A stretch of 48,696 bases of DNA from CAZOOA01 sp964581355 (GCA_964581355.1 CAZOOA010000015.1:1-48696); one strand, 5' to 3'; shown: positions 25,182 to 33,824, numbered from the stretch's first letter. Notes: a model not told the origin generated them from the sequence alone. Numbers and translations: made by a program.

Positions 25182-25727
25182 CTACTTATCTTTTCCATTT
25201 TCAGTGAAAAGATGTTCTGTTTCTTGTTTAAAAAAAGATTCCAGTTCTGCCAGGTTATTTATGCCAAAGTAGCGCAAAAATTCTTCTGTAGTGCGGTAAA
25301 GGAAAGGCCGGCCCAAGCTTTCTCTCCGGCCAGTTATCTCGATAAATCCTCTCTTCATCAGGTTGTCAATTACCCCGTCTGCCTTAACACCGCGGATGCT
25401 TTCTATTTCCACCCGGGTTACAGGTTGCCTGGTGGCTATTATCACCAGGGTTTCCAGGGAGGCCTGGGACAGCGGGGAAGTCAGTTGTTCTTCTTCAAAC
25501 ATTTTTTCTATGCTTGAAGCAACTTCAGGCTTTGTTCCTAACTGGTAACCCTCGGGGGTTTCCAAAAGGACCAGACCTCTATCCTGGGCTTGCAGGTTGG
25601 CTTTCATCCGCTCCAATGCATCTAAGACTTCTTTTTCAGTTGCTTCGCATATTTTTTTTAGCTGGTCCAGTGAAAGCGGCTCGCTGCTGACAAACAAACC
25701 TGCTTCCAGGATAGCCAGTATGGACAA
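25182..25727 (-). CDS. scpB: Segregation and condensation protein B
   Basis: Winged-helix kleisin-associated subunit of the SMC-ScpA-ScpB condensin. 181 residues. It contains ILEAGLFVSSEPLSLDQLKKI, LSQASLETLVIIATRQPVTRVEIESIRG and ITGRRESLGRPFLYRTTEEFLRYFGI, all typical. The start is TTG 25727 with AAGGAG. It follows scpA by about 33 bases. Confidence 0.96.
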   Translation of the reverse strand: MSILAILEAGLFVSSEPLSLDQLKKICEATEKEVLDALERMKANLQAQDRGLVLLETPEGYQLGTKPEVASSIEKMFEEEQLTSPLSQASLETLVIIATRQPVTRVEIESIRGVKADGVIDNLMKRGFIEITGRRESLGRPFLYRTTEEFLRYFGINNLAELESFFKQETEHLFTENGKDK

Positions 25728-25760
25728 GTAAATTTCTCCTTCCCAAAAAAATCGACTGCC

Positions 25761-26666
25761 TTATTCCGAAGATTCTTTTGAAGANNNNNNNNNNNNNNNN
25801 NNNNNNNNNNNNNNNNNNNNNNNNNNNNNNNNNNNNNNNNNNNNNNNNNNNNNNNNNNNNNNNNNNNNNNNNNNNNNNNNNNNNGAAGATTCTTTTGAAG
25901 AGTTATTTTTTGAAATATTAATCGGCCCGAATGCTGTATGCTGCAAGAGGCTTAATTGTCCCCTCCTGGCCAGTTCCAGCAGGGCAAAAAAAGTAGCCAC
26001 AACTTCAGCCCGGCTTTTGCGTTTTTTCATAACTTCATCCAGGGTAAACACAGATGCCGTGATATTATTAATTCTGTTCATAATTAATTTTACCGTGTTT
26101 TTAAATGATAAGTTTTCATAAGGAACAGGAACTGGTTCAGGTTCTTGCTGTTCTTTTTCCTTTCTTTTTCGAAAATTAATCACAGCTTGTTTTAAGCTGT
26201 CATAGGCATAGGGGTAAAGAGTAGCCTGGCGGTTAATAATTACCATTTTTTGCTGATTGGGATAACGTAAGTAAATCTTTTGCTGTTCCTTTTCTCTTGC
26301 TTTAAGTTCCTGGGCAATGATCTTTACTTTCCTGTATTCCAATATGCAGCGTACCAGTTCTTCCTTGGAGCCGAAGAAAAGCTCTTCTTCCTCTTTTTCG
26401 CTCAATCTTTGAGGCAGGCTTGGCAGCAGCATCCTGGACTTTAATTGCAGTAAGGAGGAAGCCATGACTAAAAACTCCCCTGCCAGTTCCACTTCTAGCT
26501 CCCGCATGGATTGAATATAATCCAGGTATTCACTGGTTATTTTTCCTAGCGGTATATCCCAGATATCCAATTCCTCACGGTTTATTAAATGAAAGAGCAG
26601 ATCAAAGGGGCCTTCAAATACAGGAAGCTTGATATAATACCCTTCATTATGAACGTTTGTTTTCAA
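25761..26666 (-). CDS. scpA: Segregation and condensation protein A (kleisin), interrupted by an assembly gap near its C-terminus
   Basis: Kleisin that bridges SMC heads. The N-terminus VFEGPFDLLFHLINREELDIWDIPL and the LLQLKSRMLLP helix are classic. The 100-N run falls near its C-terminus. The 17 bases on each side of the Ns are identical, and merging them removes 117 bases (39 codons), leaving a clean frame that ends NNSSKESSE at 262 residues, the normal ScpA length. The start TTG 26666 overlaps the trpS stop. Confidence 0.93.
   Translation of the reverse strand: MKTNVHNEGYYIKLPVFEGPFDLLFHLINREELDIWDIPLGKITSEYLDYIQSMRELEVELAGEFLVMASSLLQLKSRMLLPSLPQRLSEKEEEELFFGSKEELVRCILEYRKVKIIAQELKAREKEQQKIYLRYPNQQKMVIINRQATLYPYAYDSLKQAVINFRKRKEKEQQEPEPVPVPYENLSFKNTVKLIMNRINNITASVFTLDEVMKKRKSRAEVVATFFALLELARRGQLSLLQHTAFGPINISKNNSSKESXXXXXXXXXXXXXXXXXXXXXXXXXXXXXXXXXXSSKESSE
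25785..25884. other. Assembly gap (100 N)
   Basis: Exactly 100 undefined bases. GAAGATTCTTTTGAAGA occurs directly on both sides (25768-25784 and 25885-25901), as expected if two overlapping contig ends were scaffolded but not merged. Confidence 0.97.
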
Positions 26667-27655
26667 ATTAGCCCCATGGCCGAACGCACCTCTTCCATGG
26701 TTTTCTTCACTACTTTTCTTGCCTTTTCTTTTCCATGTTCCAGGACCTCGTCTATATAATTTGGCTTGTTTTCCAACTCTTTTCTTTTTTGTACAATCGG
26801 ACCAAGATAGGCCTGTATTTTGCCTGCCAAAAGCTTTTTACACTGGACGCAACCCACAGCCCCACCGCGGCAGTCTGCTTCTGTCCTTTCAAGTTCCCCG
26901 GAGTTGAATATTTTATGAAAGGCAAAAACACTGCAGACATCAGGATTGCCGGGGTCATCTTTACGTATACGCCCCGGGTCGGTAATCATCATGCGTACTT
27001 TTTCCGGAATCTTTTCAGTTGGCGTGGCAATTTCGATATAGTTGTCATAGCTTTTACTCATTTTTCGATTATCCAGCCCGGGAATTATTTTAAACTCATT
27101 CAGCAAGGTTTCAGGTTCTGGAAAAACCTCTTTTCCATAAAGATAGTTAAACCGGCGAGCCACCTCCCGGGTTAATTCAATATGGGGCGCCTGGTCTTCC
27201 CCGACAGGAACGGCATTGGCTTTGTAAATCAGTATATCAGCCGCCTGGAGTAAAGGGTAACCTAAAAAGCCATACGTAGACAGGTTGTGACCGCTCATCT
27301 GTTGCATCTGTTCTTTATAAGTGGGGCACCTTTCTAACCAAGATAAGGGTGTAAGCATGGAAAATAGCAGGTGCAGCTCTGCATGCTCAATTATATCGGA
27401 CTGCTTGAATAAGGTGGCATTATCAGGATCGATGCCGCAGCTGAGCCAGTCCAGCACCATTTCCCGTGCATCTTCTTTTATATTTCCTGGATTTTCATAA
27501 GCAGTGGTTAAAGCGTGCCAGTCAACAATACAAAAATAGCAGTCGTACTGGTCCTGCAGTTTAATCCAGCTTTCTAAAGCACCAAATAGATTTCCCAGGT
27601 GCAGTCTGCCTGTTGGCCTCATCCCGCTTAAGATAACACCTTTTTTTCCCTCCAA
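26663..27655 (-). CDS. trpS: Tryptophanyl-tRNA synthetase
   Basis: Class I aminoacyl-tRNA synthetase, 330 residues. The HIGH-type motif is HLGN (residues 19-22) in SGMRPTGRLHLGN, and KMSKS occurs in NRKMSKSYDNYI. The start TTG 27655 has AAAGGA upstream. The 38-base gap to the upstream M50 gene is too short for a T-box leader, so no tryptophan-responsive control is seen here. Confidence 0.98.
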   Translation of the reverse strand: MEGKKGVILSGMRPTGRLHLGNLFGALESWIKLQDQYDCYFCIVDWHALTTAYENPGNIKEDAREMVLDWLSCGIDPDNATLFKQSDIIEHAELHLLFSMLTPLSWLERCPTYKEQMQQMSGHNLSTYGFLGYPLLQAADILIYKANAVPVGEDQAPHIELTREVARRFNYLYGKEVFPEPETLLNEFKIIPGLDNRKMSKSYDNYIEIATPTEKIPEKVRMMITDPGRIRKDDPGNPDVCSVFAFHKIFNSGELERTEADCRGGAVGCVQCKKLLAGKIQAYLGPIVQKRKELENKPNYIDEVLEHGKEKARKVVKKTMEEVRSAMGLI

Positions 27656-27693
27656 AAGATACCATTCCTTTCTCCATTATTTCTGCTGATTAG

Positions 27694-28344
27694 CTAAAAA
27701 AACTGGCCCGTAATAATTAAAACCAGCATATTCATCACACCAATAATAAATGAGGCGATAGGAAGCAAGATCCGGGGCAATAATCCCAGAACTAACAGCA
27801 GGATTAAGATAAAAGGGCCATATGCCTCAATGCTATGGTAGTACTGGGCATAAGATCGGGGCAAAAGCGAACTCAAGATTTTGGATCCGTCCAGGGGGGG
27901 CAGCGGCACAAAATTAAAAATTGCTAAAAATACATTGATTAAAACAATCCAGATTAAAATCCCTTCTAAGATGTTAGGTGGAGCCAGCCTGTATAGCGTT
28001 GGCAAACTGCCCGTGGTTACAAACAAGAGCAGGATTGCGGCAAAAGCCAGGATTAAATTAGTCCCTGGGCCTGCCAGGGAAACCCAAAACATCCCTTTTC
28101 GTTGGTCCCGAAAATTAAAGGGATTTACAGGAACTGGACGGGCCCAGCCAAATCCGACAATCATAACCATTAACGTACCTATAGGATCTAGATGTGAAAT
28201 GGGGTTCAAAGTCATTCGACCTTGAAGCTTTGCTGTGTGATCACCCCAGGCGTAGGCCATGCGCGCATGGGCATATTCATGGAATGTAAGGGCAATTAAA
28301 AGCGCTGGAATACGATAAAGCAAGTCAGGCCCTGAAAAAAACAT
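27694..28344 (-). CDS. M50 family intramembrane zinc metalloprotease (site-2 protease type)
   Basis: 216 residues with about six hydrophobic segments. The zinc site is HEYAH (residues 22-26), and the third ligand lies in FNFVPLPPLDGSKIL. Proteins of this short subgroup are common in clostridia and cleave substrates within the membrane; the substrate is unknown and SpoIVFB identity is not implied. The frame opens at 28386, but GAAAGGAG 7 bases before ATG 28344 sets the start. Confidence 0.92.
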   Translation of the reverse strand: MFFSGPDLLYRIPALLIALTFHEYAHARMAYAWGDHTAKLQGRMTLNPISHLDPIGTLMVMIVGFGWARPVPVNPFNFRDQRKGMFWVSLAGPGTNLILAFAAILLLFVTTGSLPTLYRLAPPNILEGILIWIVLINVFLAIFNFVPLPPLDGSKILSSLLPRSYAQYYHSIEAYGPFILILLLVLGLLPRILLPIASFIIGVMNMLVLIITGQFF

Positions 28345-28429
28345 CGTAAGTCTCCTTTCTGATCCACGGCTGCCCGGAATAAACACTAAAATATTTCTAT
28401 GAAACGGGCGTGCAGAACGATAGTATTAT

Positions 28430-29575
28430 TTAAGAAACCCGGCATTTTGTCAACTGCCTGTAAAGTTTCTCCCGGGTTGCCACATTATCCTGCCCGTAAA
28501 TTAAAAGCAGGGGAAACGCCTCTTCAGGCAAATCTTTTAGCAACTCTTTTGTTAGCGAGTTTGACCGGAGTTTTTCCAATACTCCGGGAATTAATTTTCG
28601 CAAAAAGAAAATTTTATCCCGCTCCTTTTTCCTAAGTCTCATCAAGTAAATTAAATATTTTACATCATGTTCAGTCATTTCATTAAAAAACAACGTTAAG
28701 TAAAGGACAGTGGGATTTACCTTGTCCAGCCTAAAAAGAGCACTATCTTCCCCACTTCCAACATCCTGCTCGCTTCTATTTACCTGAAACAGTTCTTCCA
28801 GTAATTCAAGGCGATTAAATAATTGAGAGCCAAAAGGAATCCTTGGAAACACTTCGTTTAACAGTTCAAGTTCTTCTAAACGATATATTACTACCAAAGG
28901 AGAAGGTTCCCTAAAGATTTTCAGGACATCATGATACAGTCTTTCTTTGCTTATTCGATTTAACAAGCGGTTAGCGGCAGCTTTAGTCAACAAGTTTAAG
29001 GTTTCTTCTTCTATAGTAAAATGAAATCTTTGCTCAAAACGTATTGCCCTGACAATCCTCAGAGGGTCATCAACGAAGCTAAGTTTGTACAGGATTCTAA
29101 TTATGCCCTGCTCCAGGTCTTCTTTCCCATTAAAAAGATCATACAGCAAGCCGAATTTATCCGGATTTAAGGAGCAGGCCAAGGCATTGATGGTAAAATC
29201 ACGGCTGAACAGGTCGTTCTTTAAAAAAGTATGTTCAGTAGAAGGGTTTTCATCAAGAAAGGAAAACTCCCTTCTGGCGGTAGCAAGATCAAAAACAGTG
29301 CCGCACTGCAAAAAAAAAGTTGCTGTTCCGTATCGTTCCTGGACTTGCAGGCGGCCCGAAAACAGCTTTTGCAGGCTTTTGGCATAATCCACTGCTGAAC
29401 CATCAACGAGTAAAGAAACCCTTTTGTTATTCCTAAACAATAAAAGATCGCGGATAAATTCACCTACGGCATAAATGCCGTAGCCTTCACGTTGAGCACA
29501 GTATCCAGCCAGGTAGAGCAATATTTGCTTGTCTTTGGGAACCCGCTCATTGATTATGGGGGTCAGATTAGTCAT
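28430..29575 (-). CDS. CCA tRNA nucleotidyltransferase/poly(A) polymerase family protein lacking motif-A aspartates
   Basis: 381 residues. Homology is clear from RDLLL, VFDLATARREFSFL, RDFTINALA and DDPLRIVRAIRFEQRFHF (head and neck domains of the class II family). In the catalytic motif, where active enzymes have G-G-x-V-R-D-x-L-L and then D-x-D, this protein reads VGEFIRDLLLFRNNKRVSLLVDG: the two aspartates are replaced by Arg and Ser (R-V-S) and one Gly by Val. The third acidic residue (in VFDLATA) is kept. It may have lost nucleotidyl transfer, or act as a tRNA-binding protein. It lies between spoVAF and the M50 gene. Confidence 0.8.
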   Translation of the reverse strand: MTNLTPIINERVPKDKQILLYLAGYCAQREGYGIYAVGEFIRDLLLFRNNKRVSLLVDGSAVDYAKSLQKLFSGRLQVQERYGTATFFLQCGTVFDLATARREFSFLDENPSTEHTFLKNDLFSRDFTINALACSLNPDKFGLLYDLFNGKEDLEQGIIRILYKLSFVDDPLRIVRAIRFEQRFHFTIEEETLNLLTKAAANRLLNRISKERLYHDVLKIFREPSPLVVIYRLEELELLNEVFPRIPFGSQLFNRLELLEELFQVNRSEQDVGSGEDSALFRLDKVNPTVLYLTLFFNEMTEHDVKYLIYLMRLRKKERDKIFFLRKLIPGVLEKLRSNSLTKELLKDLPEEAFPLLLIYGQDNVATREKLYRQLTKCRVS

Positions 29576-29710
29576 TACTATGAAACCCTTTCAGTTTGCT
29601 CTGTCAGGCCTGTACAATGCCGGGAGCAATTCCCATTTATTATATCACAACATATAAGAAGAAAAAATAACTCTGAGGAGCTTTACATCGAAAGTTTGCT
29701 TAACTCACTA

Positions 29711-31195
29711 TTATTTCTCTCCCGGAGGGGCTGTATCCGGATCCTGCGTCTTTAAAAAAGCAGGACGGTATCCTTTCACCGGAACCGGCTTCCTTAAGAG
29801 GATGCTGAGCATGGAGGGACCGTCAAAGGGAATGAGTGGCCACAGGTACGGCAAACCAAAAGAACTAGTTCGTTTTAACAGGACCAGCAGCAACAGCAGC
29901 CCGGCCAAAAATCCGTAATAATTGAAAAAGCCCGTTAAAACCAGTAAAATAATATGTATCAGTCGGTTGGCCAGGCCCAGCTCCCAGCTGGGAGTGGCAA
30001 AAACCCCGATGGCAACCAAGCCAATATAGAGCAAGACTTCAGGGACAAAAAAACCTACATCCACGGCTATCTCTCCGATCAAAAGTGCCCCAACCAGTCC
30101 CAAGGCTGTAGCCATAGGTGAGGGTGTATGGATACTGGCCATACGAATCAGGTCAAGTCCAATATTGGCAAAAACAAACTGTATAAAAAGTGGCAAGGCA
30201 GGTTCTTCCCTGGGGCCAATTAACTCCAGGAATTCCGGCATTAAACCCGGGTTTTCCGCTATGATCAACCATAACGGGATCAGGAAAACAGAGACCGCAA
30301 TACCAATCAAGCGTACCCAGCGGATATACAGACCGATGATAGGGTTGTGTCGAAACTCCTCTGCATGCTGTACGTGATGAAACAGGGTTACAGGAGCAAT
30401 AATAACTGCAGGTGAAGTATCTACAATGATACAGACATGTCCTTCCAGCAAATGAACTGCTGCCACATCAGGACGTTCTGTGTACCGCACTTCAGGAAAG
30501 GGGTTCCAAAAGGTATCTGTAATAAACTCTTCTACAGATTTCTCTGCCATAGGCAGCCCGTCAACTTTAATTTTCTGCAGGCGCTCCCTGACCCGCTCCA
30601 GGATATAAGGATTCACGATATCATCGATGTAGAGCAGGGCTATATCGGTTAAGGAACGGCTCCCTACCTGCATCACCTCTGTCCTAAGTCCAGGATCCCG
30701 TACTCTTCTCCTGACTAAAGCTATATTGAAAAGCAAGGTTTCTACAAAACCGTCACGCGAACCCCGGGTAATTTTTTCTACATCGGGTTCTTCTGGATCC
30801 CTGCCCGGGTATTCCCGGGTGTCCACTACAATCGCCCTATTTTCGCCATCAATTAAAAATACCAGTGGACCGGCCAGTATCTCTGCTACAACTTCCTCAA
30901 AGTTGTTTACAAAAGAGGTTTCGCCATAAGGAAGCAGCCGGGAATATATTTTTTCCAGGGAATTTGGGACAACATCCTCCCGCCTGGCATCCATTAAAGA
31001 CTGCATAACTAAAGTGACCAAATCCGAACTTACAAAGCCATCTAAAAAAACAAAGGCAACTTTTTTGCGTCCGATTTTGAATTCACGAATTAGTAAGTCA
31101 AAACTTAAACCAATACCCAGTTTTTCGCCGATATATTCCAGATTCTTATTTAGTTTGGGCGAAATTGGTGTCTGTTTTGTAAAGTTTACCGACAT
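29711..31195 (-). CDS. spoVAF: Stage V sporulation protein AF (GerA family)
   Basis: 494 residues, GerA/SpoVAF-type. A large hydrophilic N-terminal domain (about 1-280) contains GSRDGFVETLLFNIALVRRR and ERPDVAAVHLLEGHVCIIVDTSP. Four to five membrane helices follow (IGIAVSVFLIPLWLII onward). Its place as last gene of the spoVA operon identifies it as SpoVAF rather than a nutrient receptor A subunit. It is thought to act with the SpoVA channel or germinant receptors in the inner spore membrane. Confidence 0.93.
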   Translation of the reverse strand: MSVNFTKQTPISPKLNKNLEYIGEKLGIGLSFDLLIREFKIGRKKVAFVFLDGFVSSDLVTLVMQSLMDARREDVVPNSLEKIYSRLLPYGETSFVNNFEEVVAEILAGPLVFLIDGENRAIVVDTREYPGRDPEEPDVEKITRGSRDGFVETLLFNIALVRRRVRDPGLRTEVMQVGSRSLTDIALLYIDDIVNPYILERVRERLQKIKVDGLPMAEKSVEEFITDTFWNPFPEVRYTERPDVAAVHLLEGHVCIIVDTSPAVIIAPVTLFHHVQHAEEFRHNPIIGLYIRWVRLIGIAVSVFLIPLWLIIAENPGLMPEFLELIGPREEPALPLFIQFVFANIGLDLIRMASIHTPSPMATALGLVGALLIGEIAVDVGFFVPEVLLYIGLVAIGVFATPSWELGLANRLIHIILLVLTGFFNYYGFLAGLLLLLVLLKRTSSFGLPYLWPLIPFDGPSMLSILLRKPVPVKGYRPAFLKTQDPDTAPPGEK

Positions 31196-31219
31196 ATAAG
31201 GCTTCCCTTAAATTATAAT

Positions 31220-31573
31220 TTATCCCTTGGGCTGAAAAAACAAAGCCATAAAAAAGCCAAAAATTATCGCAGCAGTGATTCCTGTTGAAGTCAGTTCAAA
31301 CATTCCCGTTAAAACACCTAAAACACCACTTCTTGCCGCCTCGGACATTGCGCCCCTGACCAAGGCATTACCAAAGCTGGAAATCGGTAGAAGGGCCCCT
31401 GCCCCGGCAAAATCGATCAGCCGATCATAAAGCCCCACCCCACCAAGGATGCCACCACCAACAGTGAAGCCAGTTAATATATGGCCTGGCGTATATTTAG
31501 TTAAGTCGAAAAGCAACTGGCCCAGGACACAGAATACCCCTCCAACCCAAAAGGCTGTGAGAAAGTCACCCAT
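31220..31573 (-). CDS. spoVAE: Stage V sporulation protein AE (SpoVAEb type)
   Basis: 117 residues with three to four hydrophobic helices and the family signature FTVGGGILGGVGLYDRLIDFAGAGALLPISSFGNAL. Part of the membrane channel that moves dipicolinic acid and calcium into the forespore and out at germination. It lies 56 bases after spoVAD. No SpoVAEa-type partner is present. Confidence 0.95.
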   Translation of the reverse strand: MGDFLTAFWVGGVFCVLGQLLFDLTKYTPGHILTGFTVGGGILGGVGLYDRLIDFAGAGALLPISSFGNALVRGAMSEAARSGVLGVLTGMFELTSTGITAAIIFGFFMALFFQPKG

Positions 31574-31629
31574 AGCAACACATTCATACTCCTTTCTTTA
31601 GAAACTTAAGAAATATAATTCGCCCTTGA

Positions 31630-32667
31630 CTATATTTCCAGTGATACTGCATGAGCAATTCCAGGCATGCTTTCACCCTGCATAATAGCAGTCGGGCTGT
31701 GAAGTGAACCAGTGGCCACCAGCAGCACTCTTGTGATTTCTTGCTTTAACATTTGGTTGAGAAAGAACCCTAAAAAAACTAGCGCCGAGCAGGCGCAACC
31801 ACTTCCCCCTGCTCCAACATTTTGCTGGGGATGATAGATCAACACTCCACAGTCAGAGTAATTGGGACGTATATCAATGCCCTGGTTCAATAAAATATCT
31901 TCATTTAACTGTTTACCCGTATTCCCCAGGTCCCCGGTAATAATCATGTGATAATAACCGGGAACCCTTTCCAGATCTAATAAATGCTGATTGATTGTAT
32001 CTGCGGCCGCAGGAGCCATGGCTGTTCCCATATTAAGTGGATCCCTGATCCCCGCATCCACGATCTTACCGACAGTAACCGATTCTACCCGGGGGCCATC
32101 TCCCCGACTGCCCAACAAAACTGCTCCTGCACCGGTAACGGTCCATTGTGCGTATCCCGGCCTTTGATAGCCATATTCAGTAGGGAATCTGTATTGTCTT
32201 TCAGATGTGCAATTATGACTGGAAGTTGCAATTAAAACATGATCGCCATATCCTCCTTCCAACAGCATTGCTCCTAGGCTCAGCCCCTCGGTTAGAGTCG
32301 AGCAGGCTCCATACAATCCAAAGTAAGGAATGGATAGCTTTCTCGCACAATAATTCGCTGAAATTACCTGGTTTAAAAGATCGCCGGCAATAAAATAATC
32401 AACATCATCAGGAGTTAACCCGGCCTTTCCCAGGGTGAGATAACAGGCCTCCTCCAGCATATGACATTCTGCTTTTTCAAAGCTTTTTTCGTTAAGTAGA
32501 TTATCTACATGACAGCGGTCAATATATTGAGCCATTGGGCCCAGAGACTCTTTGGGCCCGGCTACCGTTGCAGCATAATTCAAAGATGCTTTTTTCTCCA
32601 GCAAAACACTTTGCCGGCCGACTTTTTTTGCTGCTCGACCCGTCTCGTTAACCATACCTTGAGCCAA
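31630..32667 (-). CDS. spoVAD: Stage V sporulation protein AD
   Basis: Soluble, thiolase-fold subunit that binds dipicolinic acid. 345 residues, with GRQSVLLEKKAS, IDRCHVDNLL, LYGACSTLTEGL, SSHNCTSERQYRFPTEYGYQRP and GGSGCACSALVFLG, typical of SpoVAD. The frame opens further upstream (32691), but AGGAGG followed by 7 bases leads to TTG 32667, the preferred start. Confidence 0.96.
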   Translation of the reverse strand: MAQGMVNETGRAAKKVGRQSVLLEKKASLNYAATVAGPKESLGPMAQYIDRCHVDNLLNEKSFEKAECHMLEEACYLTLGKAGLTPDDVDYFIAGDLLNQVISANYCARKLSIPYFGLYGACSTLTEGLSLGAMLLEGGYGDHVLIATSSHNCTSERQYRFPTEYGYQRPGYAQWTVTGAGAVLLGSRGDGPRVESVTVGKIVDAGIRDPLNMGTAMAPAAADTINQHLLDLERVPGYYHMIITGDLGNTGKQLNEDILLNQGIDIRPNYSDCGVLIYHPQQNVGAGGSGCACSALVFLGFFLNQMLKQEITRVLLVATGSLHSPTAIMQGESMPGIAHAVSLEI

Positions 32668-32704
32668 GACTATTCCTCCTTGCAAATACACGGAAACTCC
32701 AGTC

Positions 32705-33172
32705 CTAAATAATTGCAGATATAATCCCTATAACAAAGGCGGTGACAACTCCAAACATGATGATTGAACCGGCCAGGGAAAACATTTTTGCTCCACTTCC
32801 CAAAACGAAACCTTCACGTTTGAACTCCAGGGCCATTGCTGTGATAGAATTAGCAAATCCTGTCACCGGAATGGCCACGCCTGCCCCCGCAATACTGGCT
32901 ATACGGTCGAAGATGCCAATTGCTGTAAGCAGGGAAGCCAAAAAAATAACAGTTGCTACAGTCGGATTGCCAGCCTGCTCCTGGGAAACTCCAAGGGCCA
33001 GGTACATTTCCAGAAGTGCCTGGCCCAGGATGCTCACCAACCCCCCGAATAGAAAGGCATAGATCAGGTTCTTCCATAAAGGAGGTTTGGGCTGTTTTAA
33101 CTTGTTCCAGTTATTAAACCAGTGGTTATCCAGTAGAAGATTCGTTTCTTTTTGCCTTTGGATATCTTCCAT
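32705..33172 (-). CDS. spoVAC: Stage V sporulation protein AC
   Basis: 155 residues. A hydrophilic N-terminus of about 30 residues precedes three to four membrane helices. Conserved blocks are NLIYAFLFGGLVSILGQALL and GIFDRIASIAGAGVAIPVTGFANSI. SpoVAC is the mechanosensitive-like pore subunit of the dipicolinate channel. The operon lacks spoVAA and spoVAB, as in many clostridia. Confidence 0.96.
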   Translation of the reverse strand: MEDIQRQKETNLLLDNHWFNNWNKLKQPKPPLWKNLIYAFLFGGLVSILGQALLEMYLALGVSQEQAGNPTVATVIFLASLLTAIGIFDRIASIAGAGVAIPVTGFANSITAMALEFKREGFVLGSGAKMFSLAGSIIMFGVVTAFVIGIISAII

Positions 33173-33191
33173 GCCTTTTTGGTTTCACCCC

Positions 33192-33401
33192 TTACCTGTT
33201 CTCCCGAACAGCAAAAGCCAATCTCACATTGGCCTTATATTCTTTAACTTCTCCCTCTGCCACATTTGCGGTCAAATTCATCACTTCCACACCGGTAATA
33301 TTCTCAACCGTTTTAGAAGCCTGCCTGACGGCATCTTCAATAGCGCTTTCCCAACCTTTTTCTGATTCACCGATGACTTCGATCACTTTGGCGACACTCA
33401 A
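33192..33401 (-). CDS. Dodecin family flavin-binding protein
   Basis: 69 residues, the usual dodecin length and pattern: SVAKVIEVIGESEKGWESAIEDAV, VENITGVEVMNLTANV and EYKANVRLAFAV. Dodecins form hollow 12-mers that store or buffer flavins or coenzyme A derivatives. The start is TTG 33401 with AAGGAG. It lies 20 bases upstream of spoVAC, an unexpected place that suggests forespore expression. Confidence 0.93.
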   Translation of the reverse strand: MSVAKVIEVIGESEKGWESAIEDAVRQASKTVENITGVEVMNLTANVAEGEVKEYKANVRLAFAVRENR

Positions 33402-33460
33402 TATTCACCGCTCCTTTCCAAGATTTAATGATATCTTATTTTGCTTTATTAACACCTGCT

Positions 33461-33637
33461 CTATTCCAGCTTTTCATTACAGTATATGGCACATTGTTCA
33501 GCTACTACCAACCGGGAACGCCTGGGGACAGGTTCTTCGTGGGGCATGATGGAAAATGCTAAAAAAAAACTGAGCAATGCCATGAGAATGAAAAAAACCA
33601 GGAAAAACAGGACGAACTTTTGGCTTTCCTTGATCAT
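33461..33637 (-). CDS. Small single-pass membrane protein, 58 residues, unknown
   Basis: ATG 33637 has a strong GGAGG 7 bases upstream. The product is MIKESQK followed by a hydrophobic helix (about 8-31), then a short outer or lumenal segment with PHEEPVPRRSR and two cysteines (EQCAIYCNEKLE) at the C-terminus. It is shorter than 60 codons, so standard cut-offs miss it. It heads the dodecin-spoVAC operon, downstream of the sigF terminator and a possible sigma-G promoter. No family recognised; the Cys pair might be redox-active or bind a ligand. Confidence 0.65.
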   Translation of the reverse strand: MIKESQKFVLFFLVFFILMALLSFFLAFSIMPHEEPVPRRSRLVVAEQCAIYCNEKLE

Positions 33638-33676
33638 TCTGCTTCCTCCAACAGAAGTTATTCACTAGCACAAAGT

Positions 33677-33706
33677 TAGCTTGCCCTGTATCAATGCTGG
33701 TTATCC
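33677..33706 (-). promoter_or_regulatory. Possible sigma-G promoter of the spoVA operon
   Basis: Minus strand GGATA (complement of 33702-33706), 18 bases, CAAGCTA (complement of 33677-33683), compared with the sigma-G pattern G-N-ATR / CATnnTA. An overlapping alternative (GAATA...CATTGATA) exists. spoVA operons are sigma-G dependent in B. subtilis. The match is only moderate. Confidence 0.35.
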
Positions 33707-33753
33707 ACCTAATTATTCCCGGCTCTTTTTTGCTTTTGCCAGGTCTTTTTTGA

Positions 33754-33792
33754 GCAGATAAAAAAAAGGCCTCCTTAGCCTTGTTTATCTGC
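33754..33792 (-). terminator. Intrinsic terminator after sigF
   Basis: Outer arms GCAGATAAA (33754-33762) and TTTATCTGC (33784-33792), and inner AAGGC/GCCTT arms (33766-33770, 33778-33782). On the minus strand the inner stem ends in GCC followed by T7, giving a clear terminator between spoIIA and the spoVA operon. Confidence 0.8.
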
Positions 33793-33824
33793 CATAAATT
33801 GTATTTTGCTTTTTAAAATAGGGT

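Noticed and set aside
26735..27175. 146-codon plus-strand frame opposite trpS
   Set aside because: Antisense shadow of a well-supported synthetase gene; no ribosome site or family resemblance.
27656..27693. Possible T-box leader before trpS
   Set aside because: The gap is only 38 bases; there is no room for the specifier stem or the T-box sequence.
27694..28344. Assignment of the M50 protease as SpoIVFB
   Set aside because: It lacks the SpoIVFB context (spoIVFA, rplU) and belongs by sequence to the short general site-2 protease group next to trpS and scpA.
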